The position numbers and the translations under genes are program-made. From Amoebidium appalachense (Eukaryota > Ichthyosporea), in the NCBI GenBank assembly GCA_963693365.1, contig CAVNZM010000001.1, positions 18,290,001 through 18,354,000 on the forward strand: a DNA stretch of 64,000 nucleotides, in the 5' to 3' direction. Below the pieces are notes generated by a model. That model searched no databases and was not told where the DNA came from. It saw nothing but the letters and a program-made list of their open reading frames with translations. Shown here piece after piece: positions 25,735-37,964 of the stretch. Positions within the stretch are counted from its first letter, which is position 1. Each line of letters begins with the position of its first letter.

Positions 25735-27547
25735 GGTACATGGATGGTGGGTATTTGACCGCATGTAAGGTGTGCAGCTGTTTTTACGTTGCGGTGTGCA
25801 CGTGTTTAGAAAAAGGGGTATGCAGAATACTAGGGTAGCCACGGTGTGTTACCTGGAATTTCAGCTCTGGAGGTCGGCAGCAGATGAATTATTAACAGGA
25901 TTACAGCCCTTGTATCGAATCCCCATCTCCACCACTTGGTCCAAGACATTTTTCTGCTCCGGATGGCCTCATACCGTAGGTACACGTAGATGCATTTGCC
26001 TGCTTTTGATAATGTCAAAATGGGAACTCGAGTCAGGACCTCCTCCCGTTATCGCCATTCAGAGACACATGTACGGGGATGTGCGCATGCACACGATTCG
26101 TGTCCGGGCTGTGTTTTTTAAATTTGGGTTGAGAATATGAGTGCCGATGCCACATGACAAATTAAATGAAGTCGCACAACTAACATTACACTAGGAAAAC
26201 AGCAATACTATCATACATGCACACATAGGCATAGGTCCCCCTTAAAAAAACATGCACAGTGCACACATGTTCAGTTGCTAGTACCGTACCAACGTGCTCA
26301 GCGTTCATGTAAATACGTCTGCACCCCTCCCAGCCCACACAATGGTTCCCCAGTCTGCGAACACATGCATGCACGGTCGCACAGGCCACGTATGCACAGT
26401 CACAAACACAAGAATCTAACATGTTAAGCATGTATGTAAGGCACACATGTAAGGCACACATGGCGGTTGCATGAGGCTGTTCGCTTGGAGTTTACAGGTA
26501 TACAGACAGACTTCGACAAGCAAACCAGCTGGGCTAACAACAGGCACAAATGATCATGTAATGAAAAGTTAACGTACTCTCACAAGATAATTGTTCCAAG
26601 GTCAAACATACCTGTACCTAATATATATAAGGCCCTCTCAGAACAACCTTCCTCGCCGTTGCCAAAGTCTTATATAGAATCGCCCTACGTAGTACAATTG
26701 TACATATCCCAATACTTTGAAAAGGAGAGTTGCACTATGACCAATTAACTATATATGTACTATGTACGCATCATGTACATTATTTATACGTAACAATGTT
26801 GATGCAGTGCAAGGCGTCTAAACAGTGGCTGTGCACAATAGTTTGGGACGCAATAAATTTAGGTGCAGGCACTGCTCGTTTTCGAAAGAAAGCCCGGCTT
26901 GGCGACATGTACTGAGTGCACTTGAACAGCAGCCGATGAGCCAGATTTTTAGTCTGATCTAGCTGGAGCTGGGCTGGGAGCGCGGCAAATCGCGACACTC
27001 TAATATATAAATTATGGTCCGCTAAGCATCCGCCGCCCCCGCGCAGAAGAAGTTACATGGACCAGTTAAGTGGTATATAAAAACATTTAATATGTAGGTG
27101 TATGTATATGTTTTTTAGATGTAGTCCATTTTTGATTTAATCTGCATATATCACGCGTAAGCCTTCTGGATATCACCCTCTGTCAGCGGATACATCACCA
27201 CTGTTTTACCCATTTCTTCGTCGCAGTGCTGTCATTGGCGCATTAGATGCAACCTGCTGTTCATTGGTGACATTCAAAGTAGCCACAGCTGATTGGTTTT
27301 GTGTGTTTTGGGCGCGAATTTGCGCCGCGCGGATGGCGCTCATTGTGTTGTGTGTAGCTGTTGTGTGTGCTGTTCAGAGGTCCGTGCACGTAGGGGTACC
27401 TTTCGTAAAAACGGTTTTTTGCAGTTTCCTTATATGGCTAATCGGATCGAACCGGATTCGATTTGGACCAATCATAAATACCCCTTGGCAGAGTTTTCTC
27501 GTTACGACACGTAGCGTGGCTCAATGCTCATCGCGATCGATCGGGGG

Positions 27548-27635
<88 letters not shown>

Positions 27636-28231
27636 TCGGTTGGCCACCAGCTGTGCCACGAGGGTACTTCGGGCCCTCGAACAATAAGAGCCACCGGTAC
27701 CCCGAGATCAACTGTTTAGGTCGGCTGACACAACAGCACCCCGAACAACAGCAAACGTCACGGAATCGGCCAGCATCACGCAAACAAATACGCCATGGGC
27801 TACACGCTTAGGCGTGTCGCCACGTGGGTGGGATTCACGCTACTTAAACGTGTCGGCTCATGGATGGGCTTCACGCAATTGTGTGGGACCCGGAGGATGG
27901 GTAGGCTCCACGATATTATTTTTTTATTTTTTTATTTTTTTTATTTTATCCCGTTTCACTCCCGGAGGCACTGCCTAAGGGGAGCTAACATCTTCCACAG
28001 TAGACACACGAATGTGCTCTCTACATAGTGCAACTATAAGTCAGGATACATAATCCCGACTGTCACTACATATTCTGGCAATTCTTAGCCCACGGGGTTG
28101 CCGCAGTCACGCTAGTGGGGATTGAGCAAACTCACTTCAACCAACACCTAGCCAGGAGTGACCCGGGGGAAAATAAAAGGGTATAAGCAAGAAAAAATGT
28201 TCGGAAAGTTAGAAACAATACAATAAGACGA
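24771..28231. other. Repeat-rich stretch; upstream receptor exons probably lie here but are not identified
   Basis: Contains C/G blocks at 24840-24890, 25110-25220 and 27597-27634, and a GT run at 27550-27596. A TATA-like ATATAAAAGG on minus near 25396-25405 could be a promoter. On minus near 25853-25960 a frame with DQVVEMGIRYKGC lies before a stop, and a plus frame at 27332 starts with a signal-like MALIVLCVAVVCAV. Neither has enough support to call. Confidence 0.3.
25653..25733. repeat. Pure G homopolymer, 81 bases
   Basis: An uninterrupted run of 81 G directly after a GT-rich segment, the longest uninterrupted homopolymer I counted in the window. Confidence 0.9.
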
Positions 28232-28805
28232 AGCAGTGTGTTCGTGCTGCTCTGCATGGTGGAAAAGAAAGAAAGAAGAGCAGTGTGTTGGTGCTGCTCG
28301 GCATGGTAGAAGACTAGAGCAGGGTGTTGGTGCTGCTCGGCATGGTAGAAGACACTAGAGCAGGGTGTTGGTGCTGCTCGGCATGGTAGAAGACAATAGA
28401 GCAGGGTGTTGGTGCTGCTCGGCATGGTAGAAGACACTAGAGCAGGGTGTTGGTGCTGCTCGGCATGGTAGAAGACACTAGAGCAGGGTGTTGGTGCTGC
28501 TCGGCATGGTAGAAGACACTAGAGCAGGGTGTTGGTGCTGCTCGGCATGGTAGAAGACTAGAGCAGGGTGATGGTGCTGCTCGGCATGGTAGAAGACACT
28601 AGAGCAGGGTGTTGGTGTTGCTCGGCATGGTAGAAGACACTAGAGCAGGGTGATGGTGCTGCTCGGCATGGTAGAAGACACTAGAGCAGGGTGATGGTGC
28701 TGCTCGGCATGGTAGAAGACACTAGAGCAGGGTGTTGGTGCTGCTCGGCATGGTAGAGGACACTAGAGCAGGGTGTTGGTGCTGCTCGTCATGGTGGAAG
28801 AAGAC
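28232..28805. repeat. 41-bp minisatellite, about 14 copies
   Basis: The unit begins AGCAGGGTGTTGGTGCTGCT and continues CGGCATGGTAGAAGACACTAG (41 bp in all). About 14 copies are in tandem. Some are 38 bp (AGAAGACTAG form), some carry GTGATGG for GTGTTGG, and the first and last copies are the most diverged. Because 41 is not a multiple of three, it does not encode a protein repeat. Confidence 0.93.
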
Positions 28806-30653
28806 AGCATGAAGTTCGTGCGGCCTATTGGTATTCTTATGTTTTTCTAGAGTTTTTGACGCTTTAGTAAATTTCGTTTTTCCTGACAAAGTGCCCATGT
28901 CGCAAAACTAATAACTCGTGTTGTACTAGTCCTACGGCAACGGCTCAAACACGGCCATGTTGCCAGCGTTTGGCTCTATGCAATGGTGTGCATGCCGCCC
29001 CTTGTGCGTAAATGTGGTGGAGTGTGGATGCAGCGGCGCACGGCCGTTTACGAAACACGTGTCGTGTTTTGTGCCTGGTCGCGATGGCCCTGTGCGTGTT
29101 AAAATTTAAGAGAATAGGAATGTGCAAAATACGCATCTTGATTGGTTGCATTTTATCTGATGAGCCCGGAGTGGCGATCTTATTGGATAGTTAACTGCTA
29201 TTTTTAAGGAATCATACTGCTTGTTCACCGATCACATATGGTTTTGATGTGATCGGGAGCCCGACATGGCGCGACTGGCTCCACGATATTAGGCCACTGG
29301 GTTTTGTGGCTTTAATTTTTTAGGCAGCTCCTGCCAATGATACTGGTGCCTTTTTCCCTGTAAAGGTGGAATCAGCGGAAGAGCAAAGAGAGCCTTTGTG
29401 CTGTGCAGCCACAACACCTTCACTGATATTCCGGATCCGCACCCGGCCGGTAAGGCTACATTTATGGTGCATGGGTAACGGTGGGGAGATCTAGAGGTCG
29501 AAGCATATACCTTTTTTGCGCTGCAGTGCTGCAGCCATTAGGCTATAATATGTGCATTGTCCTGTGCACGTGGCGTTAGATACAGGCACATCTACCTAGA
29601 CATGTGGTGGGTGGTGGTGATCTATGTGACCCTGCCCCTATATAATAACCTTATTATATAGCCACACTGCAGGCGGTGTCTGTATCTGACCACAAATACC
29701 ATATCGTCCCCCCCTCCCCCCCCCCCCTCCAACTTCTTCTCTCTCTTTCTCTCTCTCGTGCGCGCACTCTCTCTCTCTCTCTCTCCACTTTCGCTCTCTC
29801 TCTCTCTCCTCCACCCCCATCCTCTCTCAATCCACACAGTGGCACACAACACTGCCCAATCCCCCCGGTGCCCCTCCCCCCCCCCCCCCCCCCCCCCTCG
29901 GACTCTCGGAGTCCCCCCTCGGCCCTCTTTAATCTCTCTCTCCCTCTGTGCGTTTCTCTAGGCTCTCTGCCCTCCCCTCCCCTCCCCTCCCCCCCTCCCT
30001 CCGGGATGCTTACTCCCCCTTCCCCTCACTATCTTTCAATCTCCGAATCTCTCCCCTTCTTTCCTGCCCCTGCCTCTGAAAACAACCCTCCCCCCCCCCC
30101 CCCTCCCCCCCCTCTCCCCTTCCAACCCCGCTCCTCCCCCTCCTCCCCCTTCGAACCCCACTTCTTCCCCCCCTCCCCCTTCCTTTTTAAGGTCCCCGCC
30201 ATTGTTATCTAGGGGGCAAATGGCCCGATATGTACAAGAATTGCGGCTTCACCTATAACACATCAAGATCTTTGCTACCGAGGCTGGGTGGGAGATCAGA
30301 TACTCCTTGAAGATCTATAACGGGGGGAGGGGGACAGGGGAGGGGATGGGGGGAGGGGAGGAGTGGAGGGCAGGGGGCCTGAGCGGGCTTGTCAAACTTC
30401 CCTAAGCACAAATAATAACTTTGTTCAAGTGCAGCAGACACTACATAAGTCTTCCTTTGATTTGAACCTGTTTATTTAAGGTCTTAATCAGTACCGTCGT
30501 CTAGTGATGGGTACCAGCCCCATGGGAACTATATACCTACTGAGACACAGACATGGCAGAACGATGTAGATCTTCCTCAACCTTTCTTTTTAGCTAGGAA
30601 ATCTTCAAAGAGCAAACCAAAGCTTCAATTTGCTTCGCTACCAGATAAAAAGG

Positions 30654-30655
<2 letters not shown>
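28806..30655. other. Intergenic, no confirmed gene
   Basis: Mixed sequence with C-rich and CT-rich low complexity at 29706-30190. The word GGCTCCACGATATTA occurs at 29277-29291 and also near 27905, so a short repeat is shared. One weak exon candidate is listed separately. Confidence 0.35.
29366..29449 (+). other. Weak candidate exon
   Basis: An 84-base open segment between an acceptor (TTTTTCCCTGTAAAG) and a consensus donor (CCG|GTAAGG). Two frames are open (VESAEEQREPLCC... or RAFVLCSHNTFTDIPDP...). No neighbour exon or family was recognised. Confidence 0.2.
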
Positions 30656-30706
<51 letters not shown>

Positions 30707-30720
30707 CGTGTGTGTGCGTG

Positions 30721-30788
<68 letters not shown>

Positions 30789-30796
30789 TGTGTGCG

Positions 30797-30840
<44 letters not shown>
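30656..30840. repeat. (GT)n array
   Basis: About 185 bases of GT with GCGC and GTAC variants; smaller GT runs continue to 30935. Confidence 0.95.
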
Positions 30841-30841
<1 letters not shown>

Positions 30842-30986
30842 CTGTGTTTTTTATGTGTGTGTTTGTGTCTGTGTGTGCACGTGTGCGCACGTGTGTTTTT
30901 TTTTTTGTGTGCGCGCGCACGTGTGTGTCCCATTGTGACAGGCTCTCATAGGCTAGCAATGAAGGAGTGTAACGTTTGCATATGAC

Positions 30987-31066
30987 CTGAGGCCTCCGGA
31001 CATGTTCTCGGCTGTTTTCGAGGATCTGTCCAGATCTAGCAGCGTCTGTTGGATTTTGTGTTCGTG
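30987..31066 (-). other. Weak candidate exon, helical
   Basis: On the minus strand an 80-base open segment follows a CA-rich acceptor (CACACCTGGTAAAG) and ends before CTCAG|GTCATA. It reads [20 protein letters not shown] then NMSGGL, an amphipathic helix. The CA-rich acceptor matches the pattern of confirmed genes here. The family is unknown and no partner exon was confirmed; a frame in the next CA-bounded segment (30594-30655) ends QIEALVCSLKIS. Confidence 0.25.
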
Positions 31067-31202
31067 CTTTACCAGGTGTGTGTTTGTGTGTGTGTACAGT
31101 GTTTTTTTTTTGTGTGTGTGTGTGTGTGTTTGTGTACGTGTGTGTTTGTGTACGTGTGTGTGTGTGTGTGTTGAGTGTGTGTGTGTGTGTTTGTGTGTTT
31201 GT

Positions 31203-31265
<63 letters not shown>

Positions 31266-31824
31266 AGCGTGCGCGCTGTGCGCGTGTGCGCCGTGCGCAA
31301 ACAAACAAACTTTTGGAAGCGAGAATTAATCAGCCAGTTAGGAAAAAAAAATCGAATTGTGAAATGAACGCCAATCAAACAAACCTCTATTCACAAAGTC
31401 CCCAACTCCAATTTTTCTTTTTTTTTAAAAAACGTTAACAAAGCATTAGAGCTGTCTTGGAGACGAGTGAAGAAACATGAGGGTTTTATGTGCCTCCACG
31501 GATCAATGTATTCGAGATGTCACATACTGTGTTCATGTGTATTGTCATGCGCATGCATGGCCTGCCCACGCAAGGCAGCAGCTTTTAGGTGGCATAGCAA
31601 ACAGTGTGTCACGCAGTGCACGGCCGTGGCTTGGGCACATACGTGTATTCCTCCCTCCCTCCCTCTCCCCCCCCCCTCCCCCCCCCCCCCCCCCCCCCCC
31701 TCTCCCAATAGGGGCACATTTTTTCAAAGTTTTGGGCTGGGTTGGAAAGTGAGCGTGCATGTGAGGAAGTCTCGGGGAACGGTGGGGGGAGGGGGGGGGA
31801 GGAGGGGGCGCTTGAGTATGTGAC

Positions 31825-31867
<43 letters not shown>

Positions 31868-32286
31868 ACGCTCGCGCCTGTCTGTGTGCGCTCCAAGACC
31901 AAAAACAAACCCATGTTACGGCAAAACGTAAATAAATATAAAAAGTTTTATTTAGAACCCAAATCAAGATTACAACATTCAACGAAAGAAAAAAAATGTG
32001 AGAACACAAAAAACGAAAAACCAAAAAAAAAATTAAAAAAAAATAATAATAAGCCAAGGGCACACTCGATCTTGGGCACTTTCGGGAACGTTTTCGAGAG
32101 TACTGAATTTTGCATATTGGTGAAAAACAAATTCTACCATATGCTTTTATAGATTTTTTTTAAAACGGGAAATATGCTTTACCATGTTACACTTTAGAAT
32201 GCGCATTGGCTACACTCTGGCCAGTGCACATACACAAGCGGCATAGCAGCAGGGCCACCCGTGCACATGTACCTTCTCCCCCCCCC

Positions 32287-32331
<45 letters not shown>

Positions 32332-32369
32332 GCACGCGCGCGCACGTACCACCACTGTGGCACCACACA

Positions 32370-32524
<155 letters not shown>

Positions 32525-32638
32525 TATACACAGGACGTACACCAAAAACACACACGCATACACAAACTCGCTAGCCGTACGCGCACATCACATGCCCGCA
32601 CACACACACATACACAAGCATGTGAGGGCCTAGCTATA

Positions 32639-32641
<3 letters not shown>

Positions 32642-32686
<45 letters not shown>

Positions 32687-32771
32687 TATATAAATATATA
32701 TATATATATATCATGATGTGTATATATATATATATATATATATGATATATATGTATTATATATATCATGAT
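32642..32771. repeat. (AT)n arrays
   Basis: AT/TATA dinucleotide arrays broken by TATTAGTATATAA and TCATGATGTG segments. Confidence 0.9.
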
Positions 32772-33388
32772 ATGTGTGTGTGTGTGTGTGTGTGTGTGTT
32801 TGTGTGTGTGTGAGTGTGTGTGTGTGCGTGTGTGTGCGTGCGTGCGTGTGTGTGTGTGTGTTAAATCATTTTTTTTTTAAAACGGTCAAGACAACTTGAT
32901 TAGTCTTGAATGTGCACAAGTTAGCACACTGAAACGCCCACCCGGATTTTCGTCTGTTCGTAGAGCATGGACAACAGCACTGCAGCACAGACCTGCTCTA
33001 CATAGGAGAACTCTATGCGCTTGGACTAATATTAGCACTGTGCGAACGGGCGCTTGGGCACATACAGGAATCCAAGATGTGGATACTTTCGCTTACATGC
33101 GACGTTTACATCGATATCATCCATCTTTCTCGGCTTATTTTTTCATGCATCTTGATGTCCCGGGCCCTACTTCGACATGCATGCATTAGCCTGTAGGTTT
33201 CGATTTTAATACCTTTATAATTTGGGAGATAAAGAACCAGATATACTATCTTATAAGAAGAAAACAATAATAAGAAATGAGCACACCACTGGGACTCTCC
33301 CACAGTGACCTAAATAAGTAGCAACGAACGGAGCGTGCGTGGCTGGTGCGGGCTGCGCCTCCACTGGCCCTCCAGTCCATGACCGTGT

Positions 33389-34306
33389 GTGTATGACCAG
33401 ATACGGCGAGCTGATTGGCTTTCCTGGTCCCACTTCTCCAAAATCTTTGCCCTGCAATCACCAATCATTTCGTTCGCCATCTTTACAGGAAACTGTGACG
33501 GATCTATTTCTGGCCCTATTTCTATTCGAAGTAGCAAAGATGATCTCCTTAAACTTTATTTCGAAGTCAGCCAAATTTTGTTTCTTGACAAAAATAATCG
33601 ACCATCAATTATCCCCATATACCGTGATATATTGTGAACCAACGCTACTTCTGAATGTCCCCAGCCTACCCTTTTTCCACCTGATTCTTCCTCTCGCTAT
33701 CTCACTCCCTCTTTCTTTTCTCTTCCTGTTTTTTCTGCCTTTTCGCGTTATTACCATACGCAGTATAAGTTTCTTTCTCGTTCTGATAGAGAAATCAAAG
33801 GTAAAACTCAGTCGGCATGTGTTATGTTCCTTAGGCAACACCGTACTGATCATTATCGCTTTTTGGGAGCTTTGGCAGGATACATTTCTCCTGCTGTACG
33901 TATGGATACCACCCTAGTAGATAAGTCTGTATGGTGCTCTGATGTTGATATTGCCTGGGAAGTTGTGCAGTGGCGCTGTAATTCTTGTTTTCATCGCCGC
34001 TGGTGCCACTTTTGTGCTGACCTTTTTAATCGCAAGCATGTTGATAGGTGTGAATTTTTATGTCGCGTTTTACCTCTTTCCCTCAGGGTATCTGCTACAC
34101 TAGCTGGCAATGTGAACACTTTAGACTTTTTGTTGAATTCTGTTGGTCGTCACATTGAGTATTTATATGATTTTCACACAGTGTTCAGGTATCTCAGTAT
34201 GCACTTGTTACTGGATAACTCGTGAAGTTTTTATTGTCTTCTCAGTATGCCGTGCATACTTGCATATCTTTCCGTCGAATAAATCCAGTCAAAAGAAGAA
34301 AAAAAA
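33389..34306 (+). pseudogene. 5'-truncated, decayed LINE ORF2 C-terminus with 3' tail
   Basis: One frame runs from 33389 to a stop at 34223-34225 with a single internal TGA at 33635. Its distal part has VVQWRCNSCF, then CHFCADLFNRKHVDRC (C-x2-C-x7-H-x3-C, the zinc-knuckle spacing common at LINE ORF2 ends), then NTLDFLLNSVGRHIEYLYDF. The intact LINE at 13.4-17.8 kb ends with AIQWRSNKYK, QFNRSCIAKC and NILDFILNTRNYDLF, so the two look like diverged members of one clade. An AATAAA signal (34279-34284) and an A-rich end at 34291-34306 follow. The fragment lacks EN and RT and cannot be active. Confidence 0.55.
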
Positions 34307-34412
34307 ACATTTATCAAATTAATGAGCGCCAAAAAGTAATTTTTAACAAAACAGTTGTCTAAAAGATACATTTGAGCTGCTTCTGGCCACTCTCTGTTCT
34401 TTTGAGATTCAA

Positions 34413-34509
34413 TATTTTGCTGAGCATATCAATAAAGTCATTATAAAAATAAAATAAAAAATCGATGGTTTCTATTTTGCTGAGCATATCAATAAAGTCA
34501 TAATAAAAA
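34413..34509. repeat. Duplicated AATAAA-containing tail
   Basis: TATTTTGCTGAGCATATCAA (continuing TAAAGTCA) occurs at 34413 and again exactly 60 bases later at 34473, each followed by A-rich sequence. AGTCAAAAGAAAAA-type tails occur at 34287 and 34517. These look like stacked retroelement 3' ends. Confidence 0.65.
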
Positions 34510-34529
34510 AACCCCGAGTCAAAAGAAAA

Positions 34530-35038
34530 AAAAAATAATAATTCTAAACTTTTGGGTTCTTTGACCATAAGTCTTGTAGTCTATGGTGCTCAATCACGCT
34601 GTTCACCTCGGAATGAATTGCAGCCAATCATACTGAAGCACATGGAGCCAGTCAAGTATAAATTGACGCCACCCTAAGTTGCACTGACCACAGAAGGACT
34701 CATGTGACATAGCGACAAGAGGTGCTAGAGTCGTTTTCGCAAACCATAACGCAACTAAAGAGAACTTAAATTCTATAGAAGCTTTTTGAACAACACAGAA
34801 ATTCGATACATGTATATTCACTCAATCATATTTAATACAAATACAGACACTAGTAAATAATACTACAGCAGTTTGGACACCTCATAATATAGTGATTATT
34901 CTACCGAGTTTGTGTTTGCCATATCACTAGCTTGCACACCCGGCATATTTTCTCTTTGTGGGCAGAGAACGAAGAAGTAGTGAGGAACTTCAGAAAGGTG
35001 AAAAACTTGCGTTGATCGATCCATTACATTTCGGCAAA
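34530..35038. other. Upstream region of the syntenin-like gene
   Basis: No coding feature seen. AATCATACTG and CTCAATCATA words but no clear TATA box. The open frame extends upstream to 34958 without an ATG; GGGCAG at 34961-34966 could be an acceptor for an upstream exon. Confidence 0.3.
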
Positions 35039-35884
35039 ATGGTTCAGGTTTTCGACTTCCAGCTGTGTGACCGGCCCACAAAACGTGAAGTTGCTTTGAA
35101 AAAGCAATCCGGCGAGGCCTTTGGTGCGTCACTTTGTTCTATTTTGGGTGGTGTTTACGTCATGAACGTAAAGGGCCACACAAAGCACGGTATCCCTCCG
35201 GCGTACAGGGCAGGACTTCGCTTCGGAGATAGAATCACCGCGGTGAATGGCACCATTATTCACTCTGCAGATAACGTCATCGAAAAACTCGACGAAGCAG
35301 ACGAAGTTGTCTTGGATATCAAAGAAACTCCCTTTTATTCGTCCATCTTTTTGAGCTTTAAGAGAGGATGCAGCAAGCAAGCACACAACACCCCCCTGGG
35401 GTTTGATTACGATCATAAGTACGGTGTGTGTTCCGTAGATCCCGAATCAGCAGCGGCGTTGTCCGGCCTGCAGGAAGGAACAGTAATAGTTCAGATTGGG
35501 CGCAGCAGCACACTCGGGCTTCCAGCACGTGAGATTGTGCGACGGCTCGAAAAGGCCCGCAACGAGGAGGGCTCCTTTTTCATTGTGACCTGTCCTATGC
35601 GCGAGGCACAATTCCTTTTCAACGCATGTGTGCAAACAATGGTGCTAAGCGGCCAGACTCGCTACTCGGTGGCCCAGTACATCAACCAGACGTTGCGTCT
35701 TGATGACGACTTACCGTTGGAGGTTTTTGCTTCTCCGTTGCCTCTCCTTAGCCCTGCTCCTGCAAACAACCAGCGTGGGGAGTTGTCTCCCAGAAGCCTG
35801 CAAAATCTCTCCCCTATCCCTTCGACTGGAAGCATATCGTTGGGTGCACCGGAAATGTGGGCACTAAAGTTCCGTCCCATGTAA
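35039..35884 (+). CDS. SDCBP: Syntenin-like tandem PDZ adaptor
   Basis: An uninterrupted frame of 281 residues from the ATG at 35039. PDZ1 spans about residues 14-105: REVALKKQSGEAFGASLCSI, GVYVMNVKGHTK, AGLRFGDRITAVNG, then VVLDIKETPFYSSIFL. PDZ2 follows at once (TPLGFDYDHKYGVCSVDPES, AALSGLQEGTVIVQIG, FFIVTCPMREAQFLF). The AGLRFGDxxxxxNG signature, the RPF-like linker and the immediate PDZ2 are those of syntenin (SDCBP). Syntenin binds C-termini of syndecans and other membrane proteins and takes part in trafficking and exosome formation. The C-terminal 60 residues are Ser/Pro-rich and specific to this protein, and the long acidic N-terminus of animal syntenin is absent or in an unseen exon. 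A donor-like GTAAAT overlaps the stop, so an alternative 3' end is possible. Confidence 0.85.
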   Translation: MVQVFDFQLCDRPTKREVALKKQSGEAFGASLCSILGGVYVMNVKGHTKHGIPPAYRAGLRFGDRITAVNGTIIHSADNVIEKLDEADEVVLDIKETPFYSSIFLSFKRGCSKQAHNTPLGFDYDHKYGVCSVDPESAAALSGLQEGTVIVQIGRSSTLGLPAREIVRRLEKARNEEGSFFIVTCPMREAQFLFNACVQTMVLSGQTRYSVAQYINQTLRLDDDLPLEVFASPLPLLSPAPANNQRGELSPRSLQNLSPIPSTGSISLGAPEMWALKFRPM

Positions 35885-36112
35885 ATACGATGTAAGGCAC
35901 GAATGTGCCGGGTTTAGTACTTGTACTTTGTACAAATTTTTTTCGATGCATAATAGATGGATGTTTTCTAGACTTTGCTTGTGCGTTTTTCTCCCTTGGC
36001 GACGACAATCAAATCAACAACATGATAGGCTTGTATATATGCTTATGAAATCATTCACAGTCGTGTGTATCTATGTATTATAAAGCGCTTGATGTTATTT
36101 TTTTTTTTTTAG

Positions 36113-36218
36113 AATTCTTTTACCCAAAAAATAAAGGATGAAATTGAGGAGCTACCTGCTGGCCAGGGTTTCCTCAGCAAAAAACTAAATAAAGCTTTGA
36201 AACGTTCCGAAATCGATG
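36113..36218 (+). other. Possible alternative 3' exon or exon of an unknown gene
   Basis: A strong acceptor (T-run then AG at 36111-36112) precedes 106 open bases reading NSFTQKIKDEIEELPAGQGF then LSKKLNKALKRSEID, ending at G|GTACGG. Its phase does not fit the syntenin frame. If spliced from CCCAT|GTAAAT at 35880 it would instead give a short tail, IILLPKK-stop. AATAAA at 36129-36134 could also be the syntenin polyadenylation signal, in which case this frame is chance. Confidence 0.25.
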
Positions 36219-36261
36219 GTACGGTTTAATATCCAGACTTCATGGACTTCTAAATCATTCC

Positions 36262-36292
<31 letters not shown>

Positions 36293-36333
36293 AAAAAAAA
36301 ATAAAAATAAAAAAGAAAAAATTTTTTTTTTTT

Positions 36334-36364
<31 letters not shown>

Positions 36365-36589
36365 GAAGAAAGAAAAGAAAAGAAAAGAAAAGAAAAAAAA
36401 AGGAAGAAAGAAAAAACAAGGAAAAGAGAAAACAAATTACTAGCCCACTATATTAACAACACTGGCAACACACACAAATCCTTGCATGGACGTCATATAT
36501 GCATTGACGCACGGACGAACGAGCATGCACAGATACACACACTGGGCCACATACACACGGACACACACGCACATGCCCACGCGCACACG

Positions 36590-36657
<68 letters not shown>

Positions 36658-37598
36658 CACACACTCACGCACACGCATGCGCGCACACATGCGCGTGGCA
36701 CGTGCACACACACACATTGTTGCTTCACGGGAGGTACCATGTAGGACTGGCATAGGGATGGGGACGAGGAGCGAGCTTGTTGTCTGCTTGAGTTTTTAGC
36801 TAACACGATTTTCTAGAGGCGTGTGTTTGGGGTTTCGTTGGGCACCATTCATCTATTAACTGTTGTTGGTCTTGTTCTTCAAGTGGTTGGGTTTGGTCTT
36901 CGTAAAGGAAGTAGTAATTATCCTCCGATTTTGTCGCAAACGAATGTCTGATCATTCGCACGTGTCACCCAATAACCATGTGCCCCCCTCACCCCCACAC
37001 GCAGACACGGCACACCAGCGCAGTCACACACGAACTATACACACAGGATTACATACACGCTCAACACATACAGATAAACGACGAGTTTGCATGAAAACAA
37101 ACACAAATGAAGATGCCACACGTGCACAACCTCACACACGCACGCACGCACGCAGTGCCACGCACACACACAAAAAAAGTGAGAGAAAGAGAAAGAAAAG
37201 AAAAAGACACTGAAAAGTCTTAGATAAAGAAAAGCAGCTTAAACACATCCACATGTGCTCGCACGCACACAAGCACGTACACACACACGCACACACGTGC
37301 ACACACAAAGAAAAGAGAGAGAAAGATGAAGAAAAGAAAAAGACACTGAAAAGTCAGATAATGGGGAACGGGGGGGAAGGGGGGGGTGTGAGAGAGGGGG
37401 GGGGAGGGGGGGGGGCTAGTGTACTGCTTAACGGCCACTTCACGGTGTCGTTCGAGCTCGGGGATCAATAGTTCCCCATTATTTTGCGCCATTGAACCGG
37501 TGCGATTGCAATTGACGGTCTCGGTCGTATGAACCAAAGTGCTCGGAACGCATTAAAGTGCTCGGAACCCGCACCACACACTCTGCATATCCGGATCA

Positions 37599-37632
<34 letters not shown>

Positions 37633-37720
37633 TCCCCCCAACGTGATCCAATGGTGGCTCCCAATAGAGTCCCACAATGATGCCATGCGCACAGGTAAAC
37701 TTATAGTGTGAAATGGTTAG

Positions 37721-37759
<39 letters not shown>

Positions 37760-37929
37760 CCTGGCCCCCCAAAAATAAAGAAAAAAAAAAGAAAAGAAAA
37801 GAAAAAGAAAAGACAAGAAAAAGCTTTGTGACATGCACACACACAAACGTACATGTACACAGACACACACACACACACACACACATACACACACACACAC
37901 ACAGACACACACACACACACACTGTGACA

Positions 37930-37964
<35 letters not shown>

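Noticed and set aside
25853-25960. Minus-strand C-terminal-exon-like frame (DQVVEMGIRYKGC...)
   Set aside because: Open in two frames with no matching partner exon; not strong enough to annotate.
28132-28805. CRISPR-like array
   Set aside because: Units are contiguous with no unique spacers and the sequence is eukaryotic; it is a minisatellite.
33605-33853. Basic minus-strand frame (KGRKNRKRKERG...)
   Set aside because: Antisense of a pyrimidine-rich part of the decayed LINE frame; the plus frame continues into a zinc-knuckle segment.
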